From: Dentipellis sp. KUC8613
Taxonomy: Eukaryota > Basidiomycota > Agaricomycetes > Russulales > Hericiaceae
DNA: 64,000 nt
Assembly: GCA_002286715.1 (NCBI GenBank)
Contig: NSJX01000018.1
Span: 167,563 to 231,562, forward strand
Direction: 5' to 3'
Shown here piece by piece: positions 1 through 14,699 of the stretch (within the stretch, counting starts at the first letter, position 1; each line of letters starts with the position of its first letter). The position numbers and the translations under genes are program-made. The notes under the pieces were generated by a model. It saw nothing but the letters and a program-made list of their open reading frames with translations, was not told the DNA's origin and ran no database searches.

Positions 1-538
1 CTGTAGGGCCCTGGTGGAATGGGTGAGGAGGTTGGGGAAGGTTGAATGAATATGCGGCGGCGGCGGGCTGAAGAATAAGAGCGCTCGTAAATGCTCTTGA
101 CCATTTCTATCGGAATGTACTCTATGCTTTGATTTTGGTTCTGTCCATGCATATGGCCATGACTCGACGCGCGCGTTTGCTGTCCCTGAAATGAGGCTTG
201 TCTCTCAATCGAGCTCGAGTCAATGCTATGGATGATGATTGGTACGGACTCGTGATTGGATATCACAGATAATACACTGGCCATTGAGTACCTGCATGCT
301 TACAATGGGTCGTGAACGTCCCAACGACACTAAAAGCTATTACGCAGCGCCTGGTACTACGGGGCTCGGATGTCTGGTAGGTTTGGTACGCCGACCTCGA
401 AATCACCTGTGACCATGGCCGCTTCGGCGCTCAAAACCTGACCCATGCAGGCTCCGGACGACGAGCATAACATATCGCCCCCCAGTATCGCAAAGTCACA
501 AGTCTAACAGTTCGCAGAAGGAAGCCCCCACGTCCGCG
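1..538. other. Left-edge spacer without a recognisable gene
   Basis: No open frame here looks conserved on either strand. The stretch probably holds the promoter of the hydrolase starting at 539 and possibly the upstream region of a minus-strand gene outside the window. That second role is only a guess from position. Confidence 0.4.
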
Positions 539-2364
539 ATGAACTCCTATGCGAAGCCTGCGCCGAGTCTCGTCCGCCACCTCCAAGGCACTCCGCTCAA
601 GCCTCTCCAGCCTCTCCAGCCACCCCCACAGCTCCGCCGCCCGTCTCATCCTCTCCCCGCGCTCCCCACTCCCCTGCGCGCCCGTGGTGCCCTCCCGAAT
701 TTCACGCTCTCCACGCACTTTGTCCCCGCCGCCTTCCCGCGCTCGACTGCCCCGGGGATCCCATCCGCCCCCGCCCCTGCAGATGAATCCAAGGACGCGC
801 GCAAGGCCCGCACTAGGAGGGAAGCTGAGGAGCTACATGTGCGCTTTGAGCGGCATTATCACAGCGAGCGCCGGGACGGGGACCACGGAGACGAGGAGGT
901 GCTGTGGAACGCGGTAAACCGTTTCGTGCGCGACGACGTCGCAGGCGCAGATGCGGGGCTCACGCTGTACTGCGCGCACGCGAACGGGCTCGTCAAGGAG
1001 GTGCGTGTGCCGGTGCCCATCCATGTGTGTTCACTAATGCGGGCGCACAGACGTTCGAGCCGACCCTGCGCGAGCTCGTCAGGCGCGCAGAGGCGGAGGC
1101 GGGCTACCGCATCGACGAGATATGGCTTTTGGAAGCTGTCAACCAGGGCGACTCGGCGCTCGTGAACGGGTCGCGCTTGCCGACACTCTGTGCGTATGCG
1201 CGTTCTGCGTCGCGGAGACGCTGCAGCTGACGGACGTGCTTCCGATTTCAGTCGACTGGAAGGACCACACGCGGGACCACCTGAATTTCTTCTTGAATTA
1301 CCTCCCGGAGACGGTGTCCGCGCAGCCGCTGCCGACGCTCCTCGAGCGCGTGCCGGATGCGGTGGCCGATGCGCGGCGTGTGAGGGGGTTCCCCCAGCGG
1401 AAGCTCGTCGCGATTGGGCACTCGCTAGGAGGCAGCACACTGTAAGTGTCGATTTTTATTTTATTTTGCAGCATTTTACTCTGAGGATGGACTACGTAGA
1501 GCACTCGCTGCGTACTACTACCCCGCCCTGTTCGCAGGGCTTGTGCTTGTCGACCCTGTGATTGCACCTGTGGGCCACGAGACGCATGCGCTCAAGATTG
1601 GCTACGCATCGGGCGCGCTCTCGCGGCGCGAGACATGGCCATCCCGGTAAGCTACACGTATTCTCCGTTCAAATACGCTTGTTTACGACGACTCTACGGA
1701 CAGCGAGGAGGCGCACAAACTACTTCGCGCGTCGCCGTTCTTTGGCGCATGGGAGCCGGAGGTGCTGAAGCTGTACGTTGAGCACGGACTAACACCGGAT
1801 GGGAGCGGCGTGAGGTTGAAGACGACAGGCTTCCAGGTGCGATTCGCCTGATACAGACCAGATGGCGCCGGCACTGACGATGCGGAACGCGGCAGGAAGC
1901 AGCGACGTTCGCCGATACGCTGACACGGCAGGAAGCGTGGACGGCGGTTGGGCAGATCGATGAGCGGATCCCGCTGAAATGGCTATGCGCGGAGACGGCA
2001 GCGAAGGGGTGCGTCGTGCGTCATGCGGGGTCGCGGAGATGGGGAGATGCTGACTTTTGGCGACGGCAGGGTGCTGGGCGACGAGGAGATCGAGCGGCAG
2101 CGCGTGTGGCTGAGGCCAGAGAACGCGTCGAACGCGCGGGTGCCCGGTGCGGGCCACCTCGTAAGCTGCTTACCCGTCGGCGGGCGACGCGGAGCTGATA
2201 TGCAGTGTTTTGCAGATTGTGCAAGAGCGGCCGAGGGAGCTTGGTAGGTCTTTGTGTTTGGGCTGGGTGGTACGATGCTGATGTGGTCCGGCCGTCGCGT
2301 CGCAGGTCAGGCGGTTCACGCGTTCTTGGTGGAAAAGTTTGGGATGCGGAAGGCGCTGCTGTAG
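539..2364 (+). CDS. Alpha/beta-hydrolase fold protein, multi-exon
   Basis: This is a serine hydrolase of the alpha/beta-hydrolase superfamily, of a type common in fungi and sometimes annotated near toxin-biosynthesis hydrolases; its substrate is unknown. The first exon is proline-rich and then reads into LTLYCAHANGLVKE, typical of the first core strand. After two introns the frame gives LPTLFDWKDHTRDHLNFF, then GHSLGGS, where the serine is the expected nucleophile. It continues with the strand LVLVDPVIAP and, near the end, VPGAGHL, where the histidine is the expected catalytic base. Joining tc to the preceding t at the second intron creates the F of LFDW, which supports that junction. The last short exons read IVQERPREL and then QAVHAFLVEKFGM before the stop. 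The family is clear from the nucleophile elbow and the histidine. The exact intron ends between 1560 and 2200 are less certain. Confidence 0.8.
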
Positions 2365-3245
2365 GGCGGCGGATGTATTTGTGTATTGGACATATTGGAT
2401 GGAACGAATTGGATTGCGGAATGAGTTGTATTGGCATGTGGTTCGAAGGGGGAGTCGGATCGGAGGGACGGGGCGGGAATTCAGCGTATCTGATGGGTGG
2501 ATGGCATTTCGCCGCGTTGTTGCCCCAGGGCGCAGAGGGGGAGGCACCAGGAGGTGTACATGTCAATGTATGAGTCGAGGAGGAGGACGTGAGAGAAATG
2601 AGACTGGGGAGAGATGTGTTGAGGAGGACGAGGGGAGATCATTTGCGCCAAGGAGACGGGGAAGAGAGGCCTCGAGTCGATAACCATATGTTCTTTTCCT
2701 TACGATAGAAGCGGTCCAGCCGGTCAACTCAGTGCGCTGGCGTGCTTGTTCCTCCGAGTCTCGTTTCCTCCTACTTATACCCCCCGCACGGCTTCACTGC
2801 GGGCACATCACGGCCCTTTCTTCGCGGTGCTCGGCGGCCCATGCATGCACGTTCGTCGACGTCGTGCGTAGAGACCCAGCTGAGGGGCCGTCCGGAAGAC
2901 GTTTCGCGTTCTTGGAACGTGGCGCCGCGCAGGACGCCGACGCCGGGTTCGATGCTCGCAGGGGGCTCGCTGGGCACTGGCGCACGGCGCGCACGCAAGT
3001 TTGTGCTGGGCGACGGGGACGAGGAGCGGACGGTGCGACGGCGGAGCGCGTACGGGTCGTTGTTGACGTTCGAGCGGATCGAGGAGGAAGGCGGGCCGCT
3101 CCAGGTCGATACACACACCGAGCCCGTATATAAAAGACAACATCGTTCACGTCCTAACCTCGCCCGCTCAAACTCTGCCCCTCAGCTCCTCCTCATCTCC
3201 ACCACCACAACACGCCCCTTCCACATCCTCCCCACTCCGATCCCC
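2365..3245. other. Spacer with a weak coding-like stretch, upstream of UGPase copy A
   Basis: From about 2742 to 3118 one plus-strand frame has strongly G/C third positions and reads like protein (for example FVLGDGDEERTVRRRSAYG). It has no recognised domain and runs into the promoter of the next gene. It could be a small unknown gene, a remnant, or chance in GC-rich DNA. The rest of the interval shows nothing. Confidence 0.3.
3127..3136 (+). promoter_or_regulatory. TATA-like element of UGPase copy A
   Basis: TATATAAAAG lies about 110 bases upstream of the start codon at 3246 and is followed by a C/T-rich stretch, a usual layout for strongly expressed fungal genes. The assignment is by position only. 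Confidence 0.5.
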
Positions 3246-5368
<2,123 letters not shown>

Positions 5369-6193
5369 CTTACCACTCTCAGCATATTTTTCACCACGGA
5401 CTCGGATTCCCTATTGTCTCTCGTTTCACTTGTGTCTGTCTACTTTCTGTGTACATTACTAATAGACTGGGCTTGGGTATACGCATACTCGGGTGCCTCC
5501 TGTCCTGGCCCGGCCCACGTACGGGACAGTACATACATCCATAACTCTGCATTAGACGCACGGACGGTTTACTTTATGTCGGTCTCGATTATTTAGGTTT
5601 TTACGGTGATCAAGTACGAGCAGTTTCTTTACGTCTCGCAAATGTGTATTTTGGGTTTGGCCACTTGCATCAGTCCGCATACATATTTCTGATGCACTTC
5701 TTTGCCGCATGCATGTCAAGTTGACGTTGCATGCTGCGACTCATTTACGTGTTTTGTCGCCCTGCGTGATACACTTGCCGACGTCTACGTCCCTGAATTC
5801 TGTCGGTCTGAGGGTCGATCCGGATTACGACGGATTGGTCTGGAATTCAGTATCTATCTGTGCGGGTCTACATTTGCTTTTTTTTTTCTAGCTACTCAAC
5901 GTTTTCAATGTCCATGGGAAAAGAGTCCATTTGTGCAGCCGTGGCCAGCGACCACACAGCCCAGCATGACAAGGTGAAAAGTGCGAAGGAGGGGTGGATT
6001 CGGAGCAGGGCCACCTCGGATTGGTCCCTAGGACTGCGTGCGTCCCACGTGGCACAGTACGGTGCGGTTGTGGATATATGTGGGATTATGAAAATGAGGG
6101 TATCGGGTGAAGACAAGGCGAGAGCGAGATCTATGGTAACGAGGGTGGACGGGAGAAAAAGCAAGAGGGGTGTTTTCTGGGACTTGCGCATGC
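5369..6193. other. Spacer between the two convergent UGPase genes
   Basis: This holds the two 3' untranslated regions facing each other. Open frames here on either strand do not resemble known proteins. A run of T at about 5878-5889 and T-rich tracts fit 3' ends of the plus-strand gene. No repeat or transposon trace was seen between the copies. Confidence 0.5.
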
Positions 6194-8326
<2,133 letters not shown>

Positions 8327-8453
8327 GGTGTTCGCGAAGGAGGACGCGAGGACGGACAAGCCACACCGCGCCAGACTTTATATTACCCGCCCGAGCCACG
8401 TGGGCCGCCCTCACGCCGGCCACCTCAAAGGCCCAGCCACCAAATTTATTTAA
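8327..8453. promoter_or_regulatory. Divergent promoter, UGPase copy B and coiled-coil gene
   Basis: Only 127 bases separate the two divergent start codons. A TATA-like block lies at 8377-8382 on the minus strand, about 50 bases upstream of copy B, and probably serves that gene. Shared control of the two genes is an inference from spacing. Confidence 0.5.
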
Positions 8454-9104
8454 ATGGCCACACACGAGCAAGCTCTCCGCGACCACCTCGCTCGTCTCAA
8501 AGCACAGCTCGCTGCTGACCGCGCTCAGGCCGCCGCAGATGCTGCTCTCCAACGCGACCGCAGCGCACGCGCCGCCCTCGACAGACACCACCGCCTCGTT
8601 GCCCAGCTCACTGGCGTCGCTTCCCTCGTCGCAGGCCAGTCCAACGATATCAGCTCATGCACGGAGCAGATACACCGCGAGGCGTCTCTGACGGATCAGC
8701 GCCGCACAGAACAGGATGCAAAGCTCGACTCTCTTCAGGCCATGCTCGCACAGGTCCGTGAGGGCCAGGAAGCAGCCCGTGTCCGTGCTGAACAGCACAC
8801 CAAGCCCGGTATGTGCACACGTCTCATCGTGCCCACCGGTCACATGCTAAACCGGCCAAGACGTAGACACGATGCTTCAGGAAATCAGGAAATACAACGC
8901 TGAACAGTCAGAGATCCTCGCGTCTCTCGCAAGCCGTAAGAACTCCAGTGGCCATATGCTGTTGCATTTCGATTCTGACGCGACACCGTGTCCTCAGAGC
9001 TCCAGGAAGACGCTCGCAGACGACACGAAGAGTTGCAGACTTACTTGTTGGCCGGCGCTTCTGCACGGGAAAGCATGTCGTTCAGCATCAGTGACGAGTC
9101 GTAA
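8454..9104 (+). CDS. Small coiled-coil protein of unknown function
   Basis: Three exons encode about 185 residues. The start MATHEQALRDHLARLKAQL opens a long alpha-helical, alanine-, glutamine- and arginine-rich stretch with heptad-like spacing, so the protein is probably mostly coiled coil. After the first intron it reads DTMLQEIRKYNAEQSEILA, and after the second QLQEDARRRHEELQTYLL, ending in SMSFSISDES. Both junctions restore the frame cleanly, which supports a real spliced gene. There is no signal peptide, membrane segment or catalytic motif. The start lies 127 bases from UGPase copy B. I do not recognise the family; a small helical adaptor or kinetochore- or tethering-type subunit would fit the shape, but that is speculation. 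Confidence 0.7.
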
Positions 9105-9343
9105 ATTCTTTGCTCGACATACTTGTACACGTGTATTATACCATTTATTGTTGCTGTACAAACATCATGAATCTGATCGTCCAAGGGAATGGATTGTCAT
9201 GTGCTTCCGGAGCTGATACCACGCCGCTGCGCCCGGTTAGCGAGTGGGCATACCACTAAAACTCACAAGTAAATGCCGCCTCGTTCACATCAACGTCGCT
9301 TCCGAACACGCTCTCAGCCGGACCATCCCATCCAAAGCTCAGA

Positions 9344-10848
9344 ATGGCTCCCCAGAACCTGACGGTTGCACCACAGGGCCCTGCGGACGAACAGTATAAA
9401 CGCACCCTCGCACGAATTCAGAAGATTCAATCGCACCTCTCAGAATCGCCCAGGGGCGGCAGTCTCAAGGATAAGGTGTGCGTTATCACTGGCGCGGGAT
9501 CTCTCAAAGGAATTGGGTGCGTGCAACACGTTGTTGCAGGCCGCTGTATTACGCTCATACAGACACAGTCGCGCATCCGCGTTGCTGTTCGCTCACGAGG
9601 GTGTGCTTCCGAACCAGTTTCTCGATAAAGATGTAGACTCAACGTTGTCTCCATCTGTCTTCCAGGCGCTCGGCATCTGTATCTCATCGATTTCTCAGGA
9701 GACAACCTACCCGCCCTTGAGGCGACCATCGAGAAGACGTACCCTGATGTGAAGGTACGGTCTGTATGAAACCTCCGCTGCCAGCCCCCTCTGATCTCCA
9801 GACAGGTGACCGCTCTCCAAGCTGACGCCGCAGACGAAGCGGCTATCTCAGGGATATGTGAACAGGCTCTCAAGGAAGAGGGCCGACTGGACGTCTTCTT
9901 CGCAAATGTAAGGCTCATTGCTTGTCGTGCTGGATGCACCTGCTCACACGTGGCTCATTCAGGCCGGAATTGCGACTATCAACCGGATTGAGGATACCAG
10001 TGCTAAAGTGTTCAATGAAGTGATGAGGGTGAACGCATTGTCGTGCGTCTCGTGCCACCATCGCAGTGCTTTTCAGTGTCACTCAGGCTTGCTTCTCCCG
10101 TGAAGGTGTTTCTTGGCCATTAAACACGCTTCCGCGGCAATGAAGAAGACCAACACTTCTCGCGGAAAAGCGGTCGGCGGCGGCAGTATCATACTTACAG
10201 CGTCTGGTAAGGAGTTTCTGCAGTATCCGACGAGGTTTCCCTGATATATATTCTTTAACAGTCGCAGGCATTGCGTCCGGCGCCGGATCGGTTGACTGTA
10301 GGTCTAATCCCGCTCTCTCTCCCTTGCATGCGAATTTCACGATCTTCTTCAGACAGCGCTAGCAAGGCTGCGTGAGCTCCTTCTTTCACTTTCCTATTCC
10401 TGTACCTCATTCCTGCGGAAATTAGGGTGAATTCCATGGCCAAGACCAGTGCATGGCAGTTACAGAAGACCGACATCCGAGTCAATTCGATATGTCCTGG
10501 TCTTATCGAGACAGGCATGACCATTGGTACTTTTGACTACGCCCGCCAGAGAGGAAACGCTGCCAAGATCGGCCAACTGAATCCGCTGGGAAGGTATGGC
10601 GTAGCTGAAGGTAAGCAAGGCGTCATCTCCGTTGCCGGCCTGTGTCATTTATACCACATCGTCTCGCAAGAACTGGCGCAAGTTGCCCTCTTCCTCGCAT
10701 CAGGTATGTGCTGTTCGTCAAAAAAGAATATGCAGCCTCATAGTTATTGTATCGTATAGACAATTCTAGCTACGTGAATGGCCACAATTTTGTTGCGGAT
10801 GGGGGTTTGTCGAGCTCCGTCCCAGTAGTTCCCGGCAAGCTCGCTTGA
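9344..10848 (+). CDS. Short-chain dehydrogenase/reductase (classical SDR)
   Basis: This is an NAD(P)-dependent oxidoreductase with the Rossmann fold of classical SDRs. Spliced, it shows the cofactor motif TGAGSLKGIG (split by an intron), the acidic strand-2 region HLYLIDFSGDNL and the NAG motif in FFANAG. The active site reads SVDYSASKAA, assembled across two introns, giving the catalytic Tyr and Lys. After it come NSICPGLIETGM and the C-terminal strand YVNGHNFVADGGL. The aspartate at the end of strand 2 suggests NAD(H) preference, by family rule. There are about eight short introns. The N-terminus adds some 45 residues before the Rossmann motif without a clear targeting signal. The substrate cannot be told; similar fungal enzymes act on sugars, polyols or secondary metabolites. 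No biosynthetic partner gene sits beside it. Confidence 0.88.
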
Positions 10849-11193
10849 AGGAAAATGTCTTGTCGACGGACTCACGTCGTGAATTAAACAGTTTGCCACC
10901 AAGATCATTGTGTATAGCTATCTATATAGGAGGTTTCGAAGCTGTCGGGACATCATTTCTAATTTGATCCTTTCGATGTGTGGACATTGCAGCGCACGGG
11001 ACGGAAATTTATCGCACGACCGAAATTGCAATGCATATGCATCTAACAACAATGCGCTGATGGTACTGATGCCTAGAGGCGAGGTCGTAATTTCCGACAC
11101 AGTGAACGGTGAAGGAACGGGATACTTGGCTGCCAATATTCACGTGCCGGCAGATCGCAGCTGAGATCTGGAACTCCGCGAGCCTGCCCAATC

Positions 11194-11553
11194 TCAGTCG
11201 AACCCAAACGAAATGGCACAGATGCCCTGCCTCTGTGATACAGGGGCATGTAGACATATTTGAAGGAAATTATGAGTATATAATAGTCAAGTAGGAAAGA
11301 GGAGACGCACCGGATTTGGTGGGGTCCAGAGGTCTGGGTTCGGCCGCCCTGGCGTAGTCCTGGCGGGGCTAGGAATTGGCGACGGTTCCGGGGCTGCAAA
11401 GGCAGATAGTGTAGCACGGTAGAGCTTTGCTATCTCGGGGCTCGCAACAACCCTTGTCGACGGTTCGACTTGACGGTGGCACTGGCCGTCGCCGATATTC
11501 GAATCCACAGAAAACTGGTGCCAGTTCTGACCGTCCGTCCGAGCAATAGTCAC
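11194..11553 (-). other. Possible exon pair or gene remnant
   Basis: A minus-strand frame reads VEPSTRVVASPEIAKLY followed by a proline-rich tail PNPDLWTPPNP. A good donor (gtgcgt) and an acceptor ending in cacag would join it to a short final exon. There is no ATG at the upstream end, so the 5' part is unknown. No family is recognised. It could be the 3' half of a small gene, a pseudogene or chance. Confidence 0.2.
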
Positions 11554-12088
11554 TGGTCAGATATAGCGTCTGGGAGGCGAGCTGAGTATGAGTAGGTCGA
11601 ATTAACTACGAGAACGGAGGATGCCTCACCGAAGGATACATCTCCGTTGATAGACTTTATCCATAACCTCCTGTGCGCCGCGCTAGCATCTCTGCCACCA
11701 ATTCATGACATCCTCCTCGTAGTTGCTGCATGGCGGTGGCCATCTATGTCATGAAGCGGTCATCAAGAAAAGCGAGAGCAGAACATATGATAAACGCGTG
11801 CCGAAAGGGTGGAGGGAAGAAGCGAGACGCGCCGTGTAAACAGAAAGCGGCGAACTTGATTGTACGTACGGCAATATGGCCGGCGCTGACGGTTATAGAA
11901 ACTTCTCAAGTTCATTAAACTTGGATGTCGTTGCCCTGACTATTGGATCGTCTCCCCACCTCATCGTATGGACAAGTCGTACTATATACCAGTGTCAGTT
12001 CACTAAGCGCCATCCAGTCCAGGTCAGTGGGCTCGCTTCGTTGTTGACACTGCTGACTATTACGAGGTCTTGACTGCTCCTCATAAGG

Positions 12089-12289
12089 TCAAATTGTCCT
12101 TGGGATCACAGGGACACCGCAGAGCTTACAGCATGCCTCATTCTGCTTCGTCCCGATGACGAGTACACAGTAATCCTCTGGGCAATCACAAGGATCAAGG
12201 TGACAGTGTTTTGTCCACCATCTGCTGCATCCTAACAAACGACAGCCCCAACAGTATTTGATGCCTCTTCCATTCCCATGGTATGGACT
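12089..12289 (-). CDS. Possible cysteine-rich small-protein exon
   Basis: The minus strand encodes about 66 residues with ten cysteines in the C-terminal half, including CWGC, LGC, KHC, DPCDC, DYC, ACC and KLC, followed by a stop. An acceptor-like cag precedes the segment, so it may be the last exon of a gene whose first exon, ideally a signal peptide, lies upstream at 12.3-12.8 kb. I could not find that exon with confidence. The cysteine density resembles small secreted disulphide-rich proteins of fungi, but no family is recognised and the function is unknown. Confidence 0.3.
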   Translation of the reverse strand, partial: SPYHGNGRGIKYCWGCRLLGCSRWWTKHCHLDPCDCPEDYCVLVIGTKQNEACCKLCGVPVIPRTI

Positions 12290-14699
12290 CTGACGGTGAC
12301 CGCGATAGCATGATGACCATATGAAGTCCACTACCATGGGGAGAGAGGTCACCAAAGTTCCGCTCGGCTGACGTCTGTGAAATACGCAGTCAGATGAATG
12401 GCATGCCTTTGATTAAGGCAACAACGTTTTCGCGGCCATGGACGGCACCATTTCATACACAGCGCATGCAGTTTGAACGAAAAGAATGTTGAAGAGCTCA
12501 CCTCGCAGAGCGTCCTATAGGCCATTCAGGAAGTTGACTTCGCGCTTCTCGAGGCAGATTTCTTGCAGAAGGGTCCGCATATCCGAGGAAAGGGGAGCTG
12601 TATGGCACTTGAGCCGTTGAGTGCAGGGACCAGGCTAGTTGCAAGCTGGAAACACTCCTGGACATGTGGGGGGGTTTTGTACCAATTTTTGCGGGCAATT
12701 TTGATGCCAGTGAGTTCATCATGAGGCGCACAATCGATGCTATCGTGCGCATGGTCACTTACTGGCCGCTCAACAGTATCAGGGACGTACTCTTGCCCTA
12801 GGCCGACTCCGAAGGGCGCAACGAGTTATCACGATCAATCGTTGGGAGAACACAAGGCTCCACATTCCGCGACGAATTTCTCCAGTTTGAAGCCAGCCAC
12901 TCCGCTTTTAAGGGACGAGGGCATTGCAGGACGGGCAACGCAACAAGCCGACCACTTACGGGGGAGTGCATGAGGCAATGATTCTCCGAAGATGAAGTCA
13001 AATTAACGGTCTGGGCAGATTATTCGATTTGGTTCAAAAAATCCCGAGGGTCGCTCTGATCTGTCCCTAGGCTTTTGACGGACCTTTCAATTCGTCGCCG
13101 CTCTTTTCGAATGCCCTCACCTTTCTTTCCGCATCGCGACATTGTTTGTGAGCCCCCGAAACAAATACCGTGTTCCGCGTAGAGTCTGCGAGGAAGGGAT
13201 TTCTCAGCCCGCTAATGCTTGCCCCTAATGTTGGACGAACTCCGCTCTCGTGACGATCGGCCACGGAACATGCACCTGTCATTGTGGTCTTCAAGTCGAA
13301 CAGGCAGTGCTTGAACGGGGTGCGCAGGTCAACGAGCCCACGATGGCAATGTTCAAGCAGGTGCGTGGATGCTCCTTGTCCACCTGATTTCCCCACTGAA
13401 TGACGACCGCACAAGTTTCCACCCAGCGATTTGTCAAGCACTGATGATATGACGCCGCCTTCCCTGTCACTGTTCTTGTTGATACACCACTCCAAATGGG
13501 ACGTTTCCCCTCGATTCCGACGTATGGATAGATCTCTTCGACAGCGGCACCGTCTCTGCCTATTGGGCTTTCCCCCCGTAATGCTTCCGCCTTGTCGGTC
13601 CCTCCTCGCTTATATCTAGACCCTTCGAAGACTTGATCCCGGTACTTCAAAGACCACAACGTCGGTGAACGATTTTCCATACTCAGGAAGCGAAATGAGC
13701 CATGGGTACTCTCTATCTACCCTGCCCCCGTCACATCTTCAGGTGTTTACAAGTTGCGGCAGGTGATCGTTCAACCTTAAGCTTGCATCGGACCCAAAAG
13801 TTGACAACCCCTTGCCCACAAGTCGGAGGAACCCTATGCCAACCAGCCAAGGCCCTGCGTACTCTAATCATCGACTTGATCGTGTTCTCTTTCGGCCAAA
13901 ACATTGAAAATAATCGGAAAGGGAAGACAAGAATGTTTTGGGCCCTTGTCTATGTCCAACACGTTGGGTGATCTATCATGCTTCCCGAATGGGCGCCCTC
14001 GAGCAGCGTTGCCACCAGTCTTGAGTGTTCAGGTGACTACAGTCTTCGACACCGAATTGGTCAGGCTATAGCCACTGCGCACGCCCTGAGCACGGTGCTT
14101 TTCAATCACCGAGGAGGTATTGTAATCGTGGATGAGAGATGTCTCCGACCCGTTCCGAGGGTCCTCAGGCGAACGGGCAGGCATGATCGTTCAGTGAAGG
14201 CACCAGCATGCAGACAGGGTCCGGACAGACGGGCCTGTCATGTTGTCATCGTCCAGTGCGGTCAAGTTGTCGCTTCGAATCTGCGACACAGACCTGTTAA
14301 CTCTATCTGTGTAGCTTATCACCTCGTGCGACGGACTTCTACTAAGACCCCTGCGCTTGGTCGAGTGATGAACCGCATATATATGTAACTACAAGGGTCT
14401 AGTCCTTGGACCGAAACGAACTGGTCTGGAACGCATCTAAATGTCCTTCTGTTCAGGCTCACTGGCATCAGCTTCTATGCAGACGGTGATGGATCAAGGA
14501 ATACAATGTTTCATTCGTGCAGTTCTGCGAGCCTTGTTCGGCTGGAGGTCGTATTCATAGATAAAATTAGCACCAACGTGAATGTTTTACGCTTTTCGGA
14601 CTGAACTTGACAGCTAGCTGATACTTTTGATAAGTGTATGTACCTAAATAACACCATCTGAAGGGTATGCCTGGGAGAAGACAGTCGCTATTATTACAT

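Larger units (their letters stand above)
10849..14699. other. Gene-poor 3.85 kb interval
   Basis: This is the longest stretch without a confident gene. Scattered open frames occur on both strands (for example minus 13067-13495, minus 13291-13680, plus 13978-14388), but none shows a known domain or clean exon chaining. No transposase, reverse transcriptase, long terminal repeat or obvious terminal inverted repeat was seen. Two weak coding-like segments are listed separately (11194-11553 and 12089-12289). It may hold decayed genes, long noncoding RNA or small secreted-protein genes. Confidence 0.45.

Noticed and set aside
859..1440. Minus-strand frame of 193 codons over the hydrolase
   Set aside because: It is the antisense shadow of real exons that contain the hydrolase motifs in the plus direction.
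2021..2566. Minus-strand frame of 181 codons
   Set aside because: It overlaps the last hydrolase exons and shows low-complexity Pro/Ser text with no domain.
13067..13680. Two overlapping minus-strand frames in the gene-poor gap
   Set aside because: Different frames overlap each other and neither shows a known motif.
13978..14388. 136-codon plus-strand frame in the gene-poor gap
   Set aside because: Arg/His/Cys-rich without any recognised pattern; likely chance in GC-balanced DNA.
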